From the NCBI GenBank assembly GCA_027081405.1, contig JALWKO010000047.1:1-44884 (forward strand): 44,884 bases of DNA, in the 5' to 3' direction. This DNA comes from Campylobacteraceae bacterium (GTDB lineage Bacteria > Campylobacterota > Campylobacteria > Campylobacterales > Sulfurovaceae). Shown here in pieces: positions 14,081-22,879 of this stretch. Every line of letters begins with the position of its first letter. The stretch's first letter is position 1. The notes under the pieces are model-generated. The model saw nothing but the letters and a program-made list of their open reading frames with translations. It made no database searches and had not been told where the DNA came from. A program made the translations under genes and the position numbers.

Positions 14081-15084
14081 ATACCATCCATCGGTTCCTC
14101 ATTCCTCATTCCTCGTTCCTCATTCAAGGAAAATGCCTTCTGGCTTTTTCCCACGGTCTGGATTCCACCGCCCTCTATCACCTCCTGCGTGAATCGGGGA
14201 TCGATTTCGACGTGGCGCTGGTCAACTACGGGATCCGGGAACAGGCCGACGAGGAGGAAGCGGCGGCCAGAGAGCTGGCGGAGCGGGACGGACGGCGGAT
14301 CTTCGTGGCGCATGCGCCCCGCATGACGAGCGATTTCGAAGCCAGGGCCCGGAAATTCCGCTACGATTTTTTCGAATCGCTCATCGAGAAGCACGGTTAC
14401 GACACCCTCCTGACCGCCCATCAACTGGACGATCAACTCGAATGGATGCTGATGCGTATGATCCGGGGGGCGGGAGCGGCCGAACTGGCGGGGATGGAGC
14501 CGGTCAGCCTCCGCCGCACCCCGTCAGGCCATGCGTACCGCATCGTACGGCCCCTCCTGGAGGTTCCCCGCGCACAGCTGCGCCGCTATCTGCAAGAGCG
14601 GCGGATCGGATGGTTCGACGACGTGGAGAATGTTGCGGGGACAAACGAGCGGAGCCGGATCCGGCCGCTGGCTGCGAAACTGATGAAAGGGAACGAAACG
14701 GGGATCGCCCGGAGCCTGGAGTATCTGCGCCGGGACCGGGAACGGCTCCGATCGGGGGGGCGGCTCCTTTACAGCCGTGACAAGCTGCGGATCGTGGAGA
14801 TTGACAGCCCCGACAACCTCGTCCGCATCGCCGATACACAGCTCAAAGAGCTGGGCTATCTCATGAGCCGTTTCGAGCGGGAGCGGATCGAGCGGGACCC
14901 CTCGACGGTTCTGGGGCGGCGCTGGGCGGTCGAACGGAGGGGGAATCGGCTCTTCATCGCCCCCTGGGTGCCGGGCCTCGTCCTCCCCAGGCGCTTCCGG
15001 GAAGCGTGCCGCAGGGCGGGAATCCCCCCCAAGATCCGCCCCTGGCTCTACCGGAAGGGGATCGACCCTCAGGAACTTTTGTGA
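14077..15084 (+). CDS. tilS: tRNA(Ile)-lysidine synthase
   Basis: 335 residues. TilS changes C34 of the CAU-anticodon tRNA-Ile to lysidine so that it reads AUA. The ATP pyrophosphatase motif is SHGLDS at 25-30 (usual SGGxDS), followed by VALVNYGIREQADEEE and the AHQLDDQLEWMLMRMIRGAG block. It is shorter than the E. coli enzyme, as in relatives. Between 14090 and the motif there is no in-frame ATG, GTG or TTG, so translation must start at 14077, inside element B, and the first 18 residues are element-derived. ATGA overlap with the four-helix gene points to translational coupling. It overlaps rdgB tail to tail by 16 bases. Confidence 0.93.
   Translation: MNTIHRFLIPHSSFLIQGKCLLAFSHGLDSTALYHLLRESGIDFDVALVNYGIREQADEEEAAARELAERDGRRIFVAHAPRMTSDFEARARKFRYDFFESLIEKHGYDTLLTAHQLDDQLEWMLMRMIRGAGAAELAGMEPVSLRRTPSGHAYRIVRPLLEVPRAQLRRYLQERRIGWFDDVENVAGTNERSRIRPLAAKLMKGNETGIARSLEYLRRDRERLRSGGRLLYSRDKLRIVEIDSPDNLVRIADTQLKELGYLMSRFERERIERDPSTVLGRRWAVERRGNRLFIAPWVPGLVLPRRFREACRRAGIPPKIRPWLYRKGIDPQELL
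14091..14127. repeat. Right heptad arm of element B
   Basis: TCGGTTC, CTCATTC, CTCATTC, CTCGTTC, CTCATTC, AA. In this orientation it has no stop codon in any frame, and it encodes residues RFLIPHSSFLIQ of TilS. Confidence 0.92.
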
Positions 15085-15686
15085 AGCGCGAGCGAGCGCT
15101 CGATCAGATCGAGCAGGGGCCGGGCCCGTTCGGCGGCCCGGTAACGGTGGGAGATACTTTGCTTGACGGAACTGTCAAGCTCCCCCAGGGTTTGGGTAAA
15201 CCCTTCGGGGATGAACATCGGATCGTAGCCGAAGCCCCCCTCTCCCCGGGCTTCGGGGATCACCTCCCCGTGCATCCACCCGTGGACCACGTACTCCCCC
15301 ACCGGAGAGACGATGGCGATCGCCGCGGTGTAGTAGGCGGGGGTCCGTTCGATCCCCCGCTTTTCGAGCTCCCCGATCAGCTTCCGCAGATTCTCCCGGT
15401 CGCTCGCCCCCTCCCCCGCATAACGGGCCGAATAGATCCCAGGGACGCCCCCCAGCGCGGGGACCGAAATCCCGCTGTCGTCCGCCAGGACGGCCATCCG
15501 GGGATTCTCCCCCAGTCGCTCGTAGACGGCCCGGGCCTTGAGCAGGGCATTCCCCGCAAACGTGGAAGCGCTCTCCTCCACCTCGAAGGGGGCGATCAGT
15601 TCGTCGTATCCCACGATACGATCGCCGAAAATCTCCCGGAACTCCCGAATTTTCCCTTTGTTGCCGCTGGCGAGTACCCACTGCAT
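15069..15686 (-). CDS. rdgB: XTP/dITP diphosphatase
   Basis: 205-residue house-cleaning pyrophosphatase that hydrolyses dITP, XTP and related purines to monophosphates. Signature blocks are LASGNKGKIREF at the N-terminus, LADDSGISV with metal-binding acids, PGIYSARYAG, GFGYDPMF and SHRYRA near the end, all in the usual order. The length is normal for the family. It is divergent from the MFS gene. Confidence 0.95.
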   Translation of the reverse strand: MQWVLASGNKGKIREFREIFGDRIVGYDELIAPFEVEESASTFAGNALLKARAVYERLGENPRMAVLADDSGISVPALGGVPGIYSARYAGEGASDRENLRKLIGELEKRGIERTPAYYTAAIAIVSPVGEYVVHGWMHGEVIPEARGEGGFGYDPMFIPEGFTQTLGELDSSVKQSISHRYRAAERARPLLDLIERSLALHKSS

Positions 15687-15714
15687 GTTAACCTTCCGTA
15701 AATCGCAATCTCAC

Positions 15715-15805
15715 TATAATCCCTTCGAAGGATGGCGGACAAATTTTCCTTTTGGAACGAATTTCCGCCACAACCCGGTTCGAAACGTTTTTGCGCACCA
15801 TTATA
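15715..15805. promoter_or_regulatory. Facing -10 boxes between rdgB and the MFS gene
   Basis: A plus-strand TATAAT at 15715-15720 points to the MFS gene, and a minus-strand TATAAT at 15805-15800 points to rdgB. They face each other, so the two 5' leaders would overlap by some 65 bases. Neither has a -35 box. Confidence 0.45.
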
Positions 15806-15825
15806 CCCGAGCAAAGGATAAAAGG

Positions 15826-17169
15826 ATGAAAGAGATCGTCGCCAAAACCTGGCATCTGAGCATGATCATCGGGCTCCGCTTTCTGGGCCTTTTCGTCGTC
15901 ATTTCGGTCCTTTCGGCCTACGCCAAGGACCTCCCCGGGGCCACCCCCACCCTTGTGGGTCTCGCGGTGGGGGGATACGCCTTCACCCAGGCGGCGTTTC
16001 AAGTCCCTTTCGGTTCGCTCAGCGACCGCATCGGACGCAAAAAAGCGATCCTCATCGGTCTGCTCATTTTCGCCGTCGGTTCGGTGATGGCGGGGATGGC
16101 CCAAAACATCTATACGCTCCTCATCGGCCGCTTCCTCCAGGGAGCCGGAGCGATCGGTGCGGTAATCATCGCCATGATCAGCGATCACGTCCGGGAAGAG
16201 GAGCGTGCCCACGCGATGGCGGTCATGGGGATGGTGATCGCCCTGGCCTTCACCGCCGCCATGATCATCGGGCCCATCGTCGGAGGGCTCCCCCACGGGG
16301 TGCCGCTGCTCTTCTATCTCACCGCCGCGATGGCGATCCTTTCGATCGTTCTGCTCTTTACAGTGGTTCCCGAACCCCCCAAAATCACCCACACCTTCGC
16401 CGAAGAGGAAGCCCAGGTCCGCCACGTCTTCAAAGACAGGGATCTGGTGCGAATGTATATTACGTTCCTCTTCCACTCTTCGACGATGGCGATCGCCTTT
16501 TTCCTGATCCCGCTGATGCTCAAAAGCCGTTTCGAACTCCCCCTCGGATCGTTTTGGAAGGTCTATCTCCCTGCGGTCTTCCTGGGAATTCTGGCGATGG
16601 GCCCCGCGGCGGTTTTCGGCGAAAAATACAACAAAGGCAAAGAGGTCTTCCTCGCCTCGATCGCTTTCATCGCCCTGGCCTTCGTCCTGATGGGATTCTC
16701 CTCGTCTTTGTGGCTTTTTGGCGTAGGGGTGAGCCTCTTTTTCATCGGCTTCAACATGTTCGAACCGCTGCTGCAGAGTTTCGTGAGCAAATTCGCCAAA
16801 GCCCACCAGAAAGGAGCCGCGCTGGGGGTCGCCAATACCTTCGCCTATGTGGGGATGGGGGTCGGCGCAACGCTTGCCGGGTGGATTTTCAGCCATTGGA
16901 GCGTCAAGGGGGTCGCCATCGCCGTCCTGATCGTCTCGGTCTTCTGGGCCCTGTGGATCGCCCGAATGCGCAACCCCGGACTGCGGGGAACCCTCTACCT
17001 CGACACCGAACACTTTGATCGGGACAAACTCCCCCAGCTCAAGCAAAAAGAGGGGATCAACGACATCTACGTCAACGAAACCGAAGGGGTGATGGTGATC
17101 AAATACGACAAAGAGCTCCTCGACGAAGACGAGATCCGGGGATTCATGCTCAAACGGGAAGAGGCCTAA
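15826..17169 (+). CDS. Major facilitator superfamily transporter
   Basis: 447 residues from ATG 15826, preceded by AAAGG; the longer open frame upstream covers the promoter area and lacks likeness. About twelve membrane segments. The loop between segments 2 and 3 has FGSLSDRIGRKKAI, the MFS motif A. It resembles drug efflux members (DHA1 type). After the last segment, a soluble tail of about 60 residues holds INDIYVNETEGVMVIKYDKE, which has the strand-helix rhythm of a small ferredoxin-like or HMA-like domain but no metal-binding CxxC. Substrate unknown. It meets the Nudix gene tail to tail with a 4-base overlap. Confidence 0.88.
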   Translation: MKEIVAKTWHLSMIIGLRFLGLFVVISVLSAYAKDLPGATPTLVGLAVGGYAFTQAAFQVPFGSLSDRIGRKKAILIGLLIFAVGSVMAGMAQNIYTLLIGRFLQGAGAIGAVIIAMISDHVREEERAHAMAVMGMVIALAFTAAMIIGPIVGGLPHGVPLLFYLTAAMAILSIVLLFTVVPEPPKITHTFAEEEAQVRHVFKDRDLVRMYITFLFHSSTMAIAFFLIPLMLKSRFELPLGSFWKVYLPAVFLGILAMGPAAVFGEKYNKGKEVFLASIAFIALAFVLMGFSSSLWLFGVGVSLFFIGFNMFEPLLQSFVSKFAKAHQKGAALGVANTFAYVGMGVGATLAGWIFSHWSVKGVAIAVLIVSVFWALWIARMRNPGLRGTLYLDTEHFDRDKLPQLKQKEGINDIYVNETEGVMVIKYDKELLDEDEIRGFMLKREEA

Positions 17170-17570
17170 CGCCGCAGATAATCTTCCAAAATGGCGGCGT
17201 GATCGAAACAGAGTCGCCCCCAGGGGATCTCCTCCAGCCGATAGACGAAGGCCTCTTTGGCATCGTCTCCCCCCACCGGCTCCCCCCGGGCTTCGCAGAC
17301 GAAAACGCAGCTGGCGGTATGGAAGCGGGGATCGCGTGCCGGATCGCTGTAGACCCCCAGCAGGCGGCGTATCGTCACCGTCAATCCCGTCTCCTCCCGC
17401 ATCTCCCGCACGCAGGCCTCTTCCACCCGCTCTCCGATCTCAACGAACCCTCCCGGGAGCGCCAGCCCCCGGGGTTCGTTTTTCCGTTCGATCAGGACGA
17501 TCCCCCGGAACTCCCGCCCGTCGTAGATCTCGATGATCCCGTCGGTGGCCAGATGGGGGGTGCGGATCAT
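17166..17570 (-). CDS. Nudix hydrolase
   Basis: 134 residues with a full Nudix box, GGFVEIGERVEEACVREMREETGL in parts: GG-x-VE-x-GE, seven residues, REMREETGL. The box binds the metal that activates water for cleaving nucleoside diphosphate-linked substrates. ALPGGFVE and the preceding VLIERKNEPRG suit the ADP-ribose or 8-oxo-dGTP type but do not decide it. Its start ATG overlaps the murE stop as ATGA, so it follows murE in one operon. Confidence 0.9.
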   Translation of the reverse strand: MIRTPHLATDGIIEIYDGREFRGIVLIERKNEPRGLALPGGFVEIGERVEEACVREMREETGLTVTIRRLLGVYSDPARDPRFHTASCVFVCEARGEPVGGDDAKEAFVYRLEEIPWGRLCFDHAAILEDYLRR

Positions 17571-18874
17571 GCGGGGGCCTTCCCTTTTTCGGCTAGAATC
17601 TGTCGCACCACCTCCCGGTCGTCGAAGGGGTATTTGACCCCGGCGATCTCCTGGTAGTCTTCGTCCCCTTTGCCCAGAATCAGCAGGATCTCCCCCTCTT
17701 CCAGCTCATCGATCGCCCGTTCGATCGCCTCCCGGCGGTCGACGATGGCCCGGACGTTCTCCTTGCCTTTGAGCCCTTCGAGGATCTCGTCGATGATCGC
17801 CCGGGGATCTTCGCTGCGGGGGTTGTCGCTGGTGACGTAGATCTTCTTGGCGAAGCGCCCGGCGACCGCCCCCATCCTGGGGCGTTTGCCCTGATCCCGG
17901 TCTCCGCCGGCACCGAATACCACCGCTAGTTCCTTGTCCTTGAGGCTGTCAAGAACCCGGTACATCCCGTCGTCGGTGTGGGCGAAATCGACGATGATCA
18001 TGGGATCCTTGCTCACCACCTCCATCCGTCCGCTCACCCCGCCGAAATACTCCACCTGTTCGCAGATCTCGGCTAGGGGGCGGTCGGTGAGGAGCTTCAC
18101 CGCGCTCATGGCGGCGGTGAGGTTGTAGAGGTTGAAAAGCCCCATCATGTTGGAAAAGAACGCCTCCTGCTCGTCGCGGTAGCGGAGCACCCCGCTGATC
18201 CCCCCCTGGAGCGAATAGGCCAGGATCTTGAAGGCGGCGGGCTCGTCGACCCCGTAGGTGGAGGCGTTGACCGGGCTGAAGGTGATGTTTTTGATTTCGT
18301 CTTTGTTGAGGAGCTTGGGGCTCTCGTCGGCGAAGAACCGGCTTTTGACCCTCCGGTACTCCTCGACGGTCCCGTGGTAGTCCAGATGGTCCCGGGTGAC
18401 GTTGGTGTGGACCTTGAGGGCGAAGTCGATCCCCTCGATCCGCTCCTGATCGATAGCGTGGGAGCTCACCTCCATCACGAAATGTTTCGCCCCCTCGTCC
18501 CGGGCCCGCTTCATGTTCCACAGGGTTTCGAGGATCGAAGGGGTGGTCATGTGTTTTCCGTCGACGAGACGGTCGTCGACAAACAGCCCCCGGGTCCCCT
18601 GCAGTGCAGCACTCTCCCCGAGATCGAGCAGAATCGAGTAGATCAGTGCGGTGGTGGTGGTTTTGCCGTTGGTTCCGGTTACGCCGGTCACCCGCAGCTC
18701 CTCCAGACCCCAGGCTGTGATGAGATCGGGGACCTCCATCACCGGCGTCCCCTCCGGGATCCGGTCGTAATAGGGGGAATTCTGGATCGTTTTGAGGAAA
18801 ACCGTCGAATCGTCGATCTCGGCGGTATTGTCGGTGATGAAGGGGCGGGCCGCCCCGGCGATCGGGATCCTCAC
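17567..18874 (-). CDS. murE: UDP-N-acetylmuramoyl-tripeptide synthetase (MurE)
   Basis: 435 residues. MurE adds the third amino acid to the peptidoglycan stem in the cytoplasm. GTNGKTTTT at 67-75 is the ATP loop; the central domain has HLDYHGTVEEY with the carbamoyl-lysine region close by; the C-terminal DNPRSEDP selects meso-diaminopimelate. It is shorter at the N-terminus than E. coli MurE (495), as in relatives. The start is GTG at 18874, overlapping the stop of the TPR gene as GTGA. The operon order is TPR protein, murE, Nudix. Confidence 0.95.
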   Translation of the reverse strand: MRIPIAGAARPFITDNTAEIDDSTVFLKTIQNSPYYDRIPEGTPVMEVPDLITAWGLEELRVTGVTGTNGKTTTTALIYSILLDLGESAALQGTRGLFVDDRLVDGKHMTTPSILETLWNMKRARDEGAKHFVMEVSSHAIDQERIEGIDFALKVHTNVTRDHLDYHGTVEEYRRVKSRFFADESPKLLNKDEIKNITFSPVNASTYGVDEPAAFKILAYSLQGGISGVLRYRDEQEAFFSNMMGLFNLYNLTAAMSAVKLLTDRPLAEICEQVEYFGGVSGRMEVVSKDPMIIVDFAHTDDGMYRVLDSLKDKELAVVFGAGGDRDQGKRPRMGAVAGRFAKKIYVTSDNPRSEDPRAIIDEILEGLKGKENVRAIVDRREAIERAIDELEEGEILLILGKGDEDYQEIAGVKYPFDDREVVRQILAEKGKAPA

Positions 18875-19443
18875 CGTTTCGTATCCTCGAGAAGGTGATA
18901 CAGGGCGTAGATCTCCTGGTCGTTTCCGAAGGTTTCGGCGTGGGCGTCGAGGTGTTTGGCGGCGATGTCGTGCAGGCCCGCTTCCGCCAGCCGCTTGATG
19001 AAGTCGATGAACTCGTCGCGGCTGCGGATATAGACCTTGGTCGAGAACATGATGTCCTCGAAGGCCTCCCGGAAATCCCCTTTTCCCTCGACGAGTTTCA
19101 GGAAATCCTTGTAGCGGATCCCCTCGGCCAGCGCCGCCTCCTCGAGACCTCCGATGAGCTGCTCGCGGATCACGACGCGGGTGGCGTAGATCGCCTCCAT
19201 CAGTTCGTCGATCACCTTCTCGGCGTTGGCATCGGAGTGTTTGATCGCCTGATAGTAGTCAAACAGCGCCTGGGCGTCTTCGTCGTTCTCCAGCCCCATG
19301 TCGCTGAGGATCACCCCGATACGGGCATCTCTCAATTGCGGATCTTCCTGCAAGACGAGGCTGTAGATTTTGAGCGCGTTGTCGTAATCACGGTTGAGAA
19401 ACTGTTCTTCGGCGCGCTTGAGCAAAACTCGTTTGTTCGTCAT
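18871..19443 (-). CDS. TPR-like helical protein
   Basis: 190 residues, all-helical by composition and without signal peptide. The first 45 residues (RAEEQFLNRDYDNALKIYSLVLQEDPQLRDARIG) form a tetratricopeptide-like pair of helices; the rest is less regular. It probably acts as a protein-binding scaffold. It is head of the operon with murE, as in relatives that I recall, which hints at a part in envelope growth, but this is inference. Confidence 0.75.
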   Translation of the reverse strand: MTNKRVLLKRAEEQFLNRDYDNALKIYSLVLQEDPQLRDARIGVILSDMGLENDEDAQALFDYYQAIKHSDANAEKVIDELMEAIYATRVVIREQLIGGLEEAALAEGIRYKDFLKLVEGKGDFREAFEDIMFSTKVYIRSRDEFIDFIKRLAEAGLHDIAAKHLDAHAETFGNDQEIYALYHLLEDTKR

Positions 19444-19571
19444 CGTATCCTCGCTTTGGTCGAAAATATTGTATCACATCCATTTTTCATATAACCAAAA
19501 AATGTCCGAAACGGAAGCTACCCAGGTTGCATTCGGTGAGGAAAAAAAGAGAGGAAACAGAGGGAAGAATG

Positions 19572-19648
19572 TGGTACGTCCAGGAGGATTCGAACCCCCG
19601 ACCTTCGGAACCGGAATCCGACGCTCTATCCAGCTGAGCTATGGACGC
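19572..19648 (-). tRNA. tRNA-Arg (anticodon CCG)
   Basis: On the minus strand GCGTCCA pairs with TGGACGT; D arm, anticodon loop TTCCGGT (CCG), T loop TTCGAAT and encoded ACCA are all present. It reads CGG. Downstream there is a run of seven T on the minus strand (about 19552-19546). Confidence 0.97.
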
Positions 19649-19679
19649 ATCGCTACGCCGCTCGGCGTATGCCGGCGGC

Positions 19680-19688
19680 ATTATAGCA
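19680..19688 (-). promoter_or_regulatory. Extended -10 promoter of tRNA-Arg
   Basis: TGCTATAAT on the minus strand, ending 32 bases before the tRNA, just after rplQ. A CGCCG-AG-CGGCG hairpin lies between it and the tRNA. Confidence 0.65.
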
Positions 19689-19693
19689 CAATT

Positions 19694-20044
19694 TCAGACC
19701 AGTTCGATGATCGCCATCTCGGCGGCGTCGCCCCGGCGGATCCGGGTCTTGATGATCCGGGTGTATCCACCGTTGCGATCGGCGTAGCGGGGGGCGATCT
19801 CCTCGACCAGCTTTTTGGTGCTCGCCTTGTCTTGGAGCTGGGCGAAGACCGCCCGGTGGGCATTGAAATCGCCGGGTGCGGCCTTGGTGATGAGCTTTTC
19901 GTAGTACTTGCGGAGCTCCTTGGCCTTGGGGAGCGTCGTCTCGATCCGCTCGTGCTCGGTCAGAGCGATCGCCAGGTTCTTGAGCAGGGCCGCGCGGTGC
20001 TGAGACTTGCGGCCCAGTTTGCGATATCCATGTCTATGTCTCAT
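19694..20044 (-). CDS. rplQ: 50S ribosomal protein L17
   Basis: 116 residues, standard bacterial length. [36 protein letters not shown] in two parts is the L17 signature (RHG.KLGR followed by HR.A...NL). It binds 23S rRNA near the exit tunnel. It is the last gene of the ribosomal superoperon, 14 bases after rpoA; no clear terminator stem follows before the tRNA-Arg promoter. Confidence 0.98.
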   Translation of the reverse strand: MRHRHGYRKLGRKSQHRAALLKNLAIALTEHERIETTLPKAKELRKYYEKLITKAAPGDFNAHRAVFAQLQDKASTKKLVEEIAPRYADRNGGYTRIIKTRIRRGDAAEMAIIELV

Positions 20045-20058
20045 GGTGATCCTTTGGT

Positions 20059-21060
20059 TTACTGTTCTTTGGTTTGTGCGATTTTTTTCGTCAGTGCCGC
20101 GCGGGTCTCTTCGTCCAGTTCGAAATCGGGACCGAATCCGTGCTGGGTGAGGACCTCTTGGATCTCGTCGAAGGACTTTTTGCCCAGGTTTTTGATCGCC
20201 TTGATCTCCGATTCGTCCATGAGGACCAGTTCGCCCATATAGCGGATCCCCGCCCGGTCGAGCGAATTGAAGCTTCGTGCGCTCAGCCCGAGGGTATCGA
20301 CGGGGACCATGAAGGCCTTGAGTTCGTTGGCGGCCCCTTCCCCTTCCTGCGCCGAACCGAAATCGACATCCAGTACCGATCCGAAGACCGAAAGCTGTGA
20401 ATTCATCGTCTCGAGTGCGTTGACGAAGGCCTGGACCGGGGTGATCTGTCCGTCGGTCTCGATATCGAAGACGATCTTTTCGTAGTCGGGGTTGTCCTCG
20501 ACCAGAACGTTTTCGATCTTGTAGTTGGCCTTCCGCACGGGGGTGAAGAACGCATCCAGGGCGATCGCCTCGTGATCGACCTCTTCCCGGAGATCTTCGC
20601 TGGGGACGTATCCGATCCCCTTGGCGATCTCGAGGGTGAAATTGAGTTCACCGTCCTCGTTGAGGGTGGCCAGATGGGTCTCGGGATTGACCACGTCGAC
20701 CTGCTCGTTGACCAGATCGGCGGCGGTGACCTCCTTGGGCCCTTTGAAGCTGTAGTTCACCACGGCACGGTCGAGCTCGTCACGGATCCGGAAGCGGATG
20801 CTCTTGAGGTTGATGATGAATACGGCGATGTCCTCGTGCATCCCCCGGATCGAATCGAACTCGTGGGCCGCCCCTTCGATTTTGACCGAAATGGGGGCGT
20901 AGCCGATGGAGCTTCCCAGCAGAAGGCGTCTGAGGGGGTGGGCCAGCGTCACGGCGTATCCGCTCTCAAAAGGGTAGGCGATCACCTGCGCCTTGGTCTC
21001 GCTGATCTCGTTGACCTCCACTTCGCTGGGCAGAAAAGGCGCTGTTTTGATCTTTTTCAT
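20059..21060 (-). CDS. rpoA: RNA polymerase alpha subunit
   Basis: 333 residues with both domains. The N-terminal dimerisation domain includes [20 protein letters not shown]; the C-terminal domain, after a Glu/Ala linker near 230-245, holds [19 protein letters not shown] and [16 protein letters not shown], the helix-hairpin-helix that binds UP elements and activators. The length is normal. It lies between rpsD and rplQ as in most bacteria. Confidence 0.98.
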   Translation of the reverse strand: MKKIKTAPFLPSEVEVNEISETKAQVIAYPFESGYAVTLAHPLRRLLLGSSIGYAPISVKIEGAAHEFDSIRGMHEDIAVFIINLKSIRFRIRDELDRAVVNYSFKGPKEVTAADLVNEQVDVVNPETHLATLNEDGELNFTLEIAKGIGYVPSEDLREEVDHEAIALDAFFTPVRKANYKIENVLVEDNPDYEKIVFDIETDGQITPVQAFVNALETMNSQLSVFGSVLDVDFGSAQEGEGAANELKAFMVPVDTLGLSARSFNSLDRAGIRYMGELVLMDESEIKAIKNLGKKSFDEIQEVLTQHGFGPDFELDEETRAALTKKIAQTKEQ

Positions 21061-21085
21061 ATGGCTAGCCTTTCAACGGTTACTG

Positions 21086-21712
21086 TTACTTGGAGTAAAG
21101 CTCGACGATCAGACGCTCTTCTACGGGAATGGAAATCTCGTCTCTCTCGGGGATCCGGGTGAAGATCCCGAACAGCTTCTCCTTGTCCACGTCGACCCAT
21201 TCGACGAGTCCGGTCTGGTTGGTCAGCTCGATCGAGCGCAGGATCTGGGGGTTGTTTTTGCTCTTCTCCCGCACTTCGATCTTCTGTCCGGGCTTGACCC
21301 GATAGGAGGGGATGTCGACCCGCTTGCCGTCGACCAGGATGTGGCCGTGGTTGACCAGCTGCCGGGCGAAAGCCCGGGTGGTCGCGAAGCCCATCCGGTA
21401 GACCACGTTGTCCAGCCGCTGCTCGAGCAGCTGGATCAGCAGTTCCCCGGTGTTCCCCTCGCGGCGGTTGGCCTCCTTGAAGATCGAGCGGAACTGCTTC
21501 TCGCTCACGCCGTACATGAACTTGGCCTTCTGCTTCTCGCGCAGCTGCAGGCCGTATTCGCTGATTTTCGTGCGGCGCTGTCCGTGCTGTCCCGGAGGAT
21601 AGGGGCGCTTCTCGAGCGCGCTCTTACCGGCCAGCCGGCGCTCACCTTTCAATCCGAGATCGACTCCGAGTCTCCGTTCGAGTTTTTCTCTAGGACCTCT
21701 GTATCTTGCCAT
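21086..21712 (-). CDS. rpsD: 30S ribosomal protein S4
   Basis: 208 residues. The start [21 protein letters not shown] matches the non-zinc S4 form (no cysteines in the N-terminal region). The S4 RNA-binding domain at about 98-160 contains [20 protein letters not shown] and [16 protein letters not shown]4 starts assembly of the small subunit body; in enteric bacteria it also represses its own operon, which is untested here. Confidence 0.98.
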   Translation of the reverse strand: MARYRGPREKLERRLGVDLGLKGERRLAGKSALEKRPYPPGQHGQRRTKISEYGLQLREKQKAKFMYGVSEKQFRSIFKEANRREGNTGELLIQLLEQRLDNVVYRMGFATTRAFARQLVNHGHILVDGKRVDIPSYRVKPGQKIEVREKSKNNPQILRSIELTNQTGLVEWVDVDKEKLFGIFTRIPERDEISIPVEERLIVELYSK

Positions 21713-21761
21713 CGTACTTACCTTTTCTCGTTTTCTTCGCTCTTGCTACGCTGCGGCCCGA

Positions 21762-22136
21762 TTAGACGCGGCGCTTCTTGGGGGGACGGCAGCCGTTGTG
21801 GGGCAGCGGGGTGATGTCCTTGAACCACAGAACCCGGATCCCTTCGACCGCACCGACCGATTTGACGGCGGTTTCGCGGCCCGAACCGGGACCCTGGACT
21901 TTGATGCCGACCTCTTTGATGCCGTATTCCTTGGCTTTGTTCATCGCATCCTCGACCGCCTGCTGGGCGGCGTAGGGGGTCGACTTTTTGCTCCCTTTGA
22001 AGCCGAGCGCGCCGGCGCTGCTCCAGGTCAGGACGTTACCCATCTCGTCGGTAACGGTAATGACGGTGTTGTTGAAGGTAGCCGCGATGTAGACCACGCC
22101 GCGGGCGACACTCTTTTTGATTTTTTTCTTGGCCAT
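21762..22136 (-). CDS. rpsK: 30S ribosomal protein S11
   Basis: 124 residues. [16 protein letters not shown] and [16 protein letters not shown] are family blocks; the end [18 protein letters not shown] is the conserved platform-binding tail. 14 bases after rpsM. Confidence 0.98.
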   Translation of the reverse strand: MAKKKIKKSVARGVVYIAATFNNTVITVTDEMGNVLTWSSAGALGFKGSKKSTPYAAQQAVEDAMNKAKEYGIKEVGIKVQGPGSGRETAVKSVGAVEGIRVLWFKDITPLPHNGCRPPKKRRV

Positions 22137-22150
22137 CTTGCTTCTACTCC

Positions 22151-22513
22151 TTACGCTTTACCGACGGTTTTGCGCTTACCCTTCCGGGTGCGTGCGTTGG
22201 TCTTGGTCCGCTGTCCGCGCACGGGGAGCCCTTTTCGGTGGCGCAGTCCCCGATAGTTCCCCAGGTCCATCAGGAATTTGATGTCCATCATCACTTTTTT
22301 GCGCAGATCCCCTTCGACCACGTAGTGCTCCTGGATCTCCTTGCGGATCGCCGCGGCCTCCTGGTCGGTGAGCTCGTGGACCCGCTTGTCGTAGCTGATC
22401 CCGGTCGCGTCGAGGATTTTGCGCGAACTCGTCAGACCGATGCCGTAGATGTAGGTCAGCGCATATTCCATCCGCTTGTTTTTGGGCAAATCAACACCAG
22501 CGATACGTGCCAT
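22151..22513 (-). CDS. rpsM: 30S ribosomal protein S13
   Basis: 120 residues starting [20 protein letters not shown], the common start, with in-frame codons upstream rejected. [26 protein letters not shown] in parts is the C-terminal tail that touches tRNA and the bridge to the large subunit. Two bases separate it from rpmJ. Confidence 0.98.
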   Translation of the reverse strand: MARIAGVDLPKNKRMEYALTYIYGIGLTSSRKILDATGISYDKRVHELTDQEAAAIRKEIQEHYVVEGDLRKKVMMDIKFLMDLGNYRGLRHRKGLPVRGQRTKTNARTRKGKRKTVGKA

Positions 22514-22515
22514 GG

Positions 22516-22629
22516 TTATCCTTGTCTCTGTTTGTGCTTGGGATTCTTGCAAATCACACGGACGACGCCTTTTCGTCGAATCACTTTGCAGTCGTCACAC
22601 ATTTTCTTTACCGAGGGTCTGACCTTCAT
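22516..22629 (-). CDS. rpmJ: 50S ribosomal protein L36
   Basis: 37 residues, [20 protein letters not shown] and onward. The zinc ligands C11, C14, C27 and H32 are all present, so this is the zinc-dependent form. It is the smallest gene of the operon; its start follows GAGTACCC, with a weak ribosome-binding site (AGGAGT just upstream). Confidence 0.97.
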   Translation of the reverse strand: MKVRPSVKKMCDDCKVIRRKGVVRVICKNPKHKQRQG

Positions 22630-22879
22630 AGGGTACTCCTGTATCGTTTTGCACCGTGGGATCCACAGCGCCGAACGTCGATCGAAACGCACCCCCCGAT
22701 CTTCGGGGGTCGCTTCGCGGTATCGTGCGGCGTATGGATCGAATGCGTGGAGCGGTGAGAAGTCTCCGCACCAACCCTTGACGATCCGGTGCGCGATCGG
22801 CAAAGGTTCTTCGCACAGTCGCCCTACTTCTCCGGATGGATTTTCGGGGCCGTGAGTATACCCGAAAAAGGCTGAAAAA
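22630..22879. other. Intergenic stretch between infA and rpmJ with a hairpin and a possible internal promoter
   Basis: 250 bases, the longest gap inside the superoperon. A minus-strand TATACT (22860-22855) lies just after infA and could start a second transcript. A strong hairpin, ACCCCC(C)GA / TCGGGGGT (22691-22710), lacks a T-run. No gene is seen. This may be where attenuation or an extra promoter tunes the S13-S11-S4-alpha-L17 part. Confidence 0.45.

Larger units (their letters stand above)
13694..14127 (+). mobile_element. Element B: four-helix-bundle gene between inverted heptad arrays
   Basis: A compact 434-base unit inserted between rimO and tilS. Its 37-base ends are inverted repeats; the gene inside fills almost all the rest. 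It provides the stop codon of rimO and the start codon of tilS, so both host genes now end and begin inside it. Same design as element A but with ATGAGGA units in place of ATGAGAA, so the two arrays were not copied from each other recently, while the encoded proteins remain about 60% identical. Confidence 0.7.

Noticed and set aside
13694-14127. Diversity-generating retroelement with an Avd gene
   Set aside because: The four-helix protein resembles Avd, but there is no reverse transcriptase gene nor template or variable repeat in the window.
22691-22710. Terminator inside the ribosomal superoperon
   Set aside because: The hairpin is strong but no T-run follows on either strand, and essential genes lie downstream.
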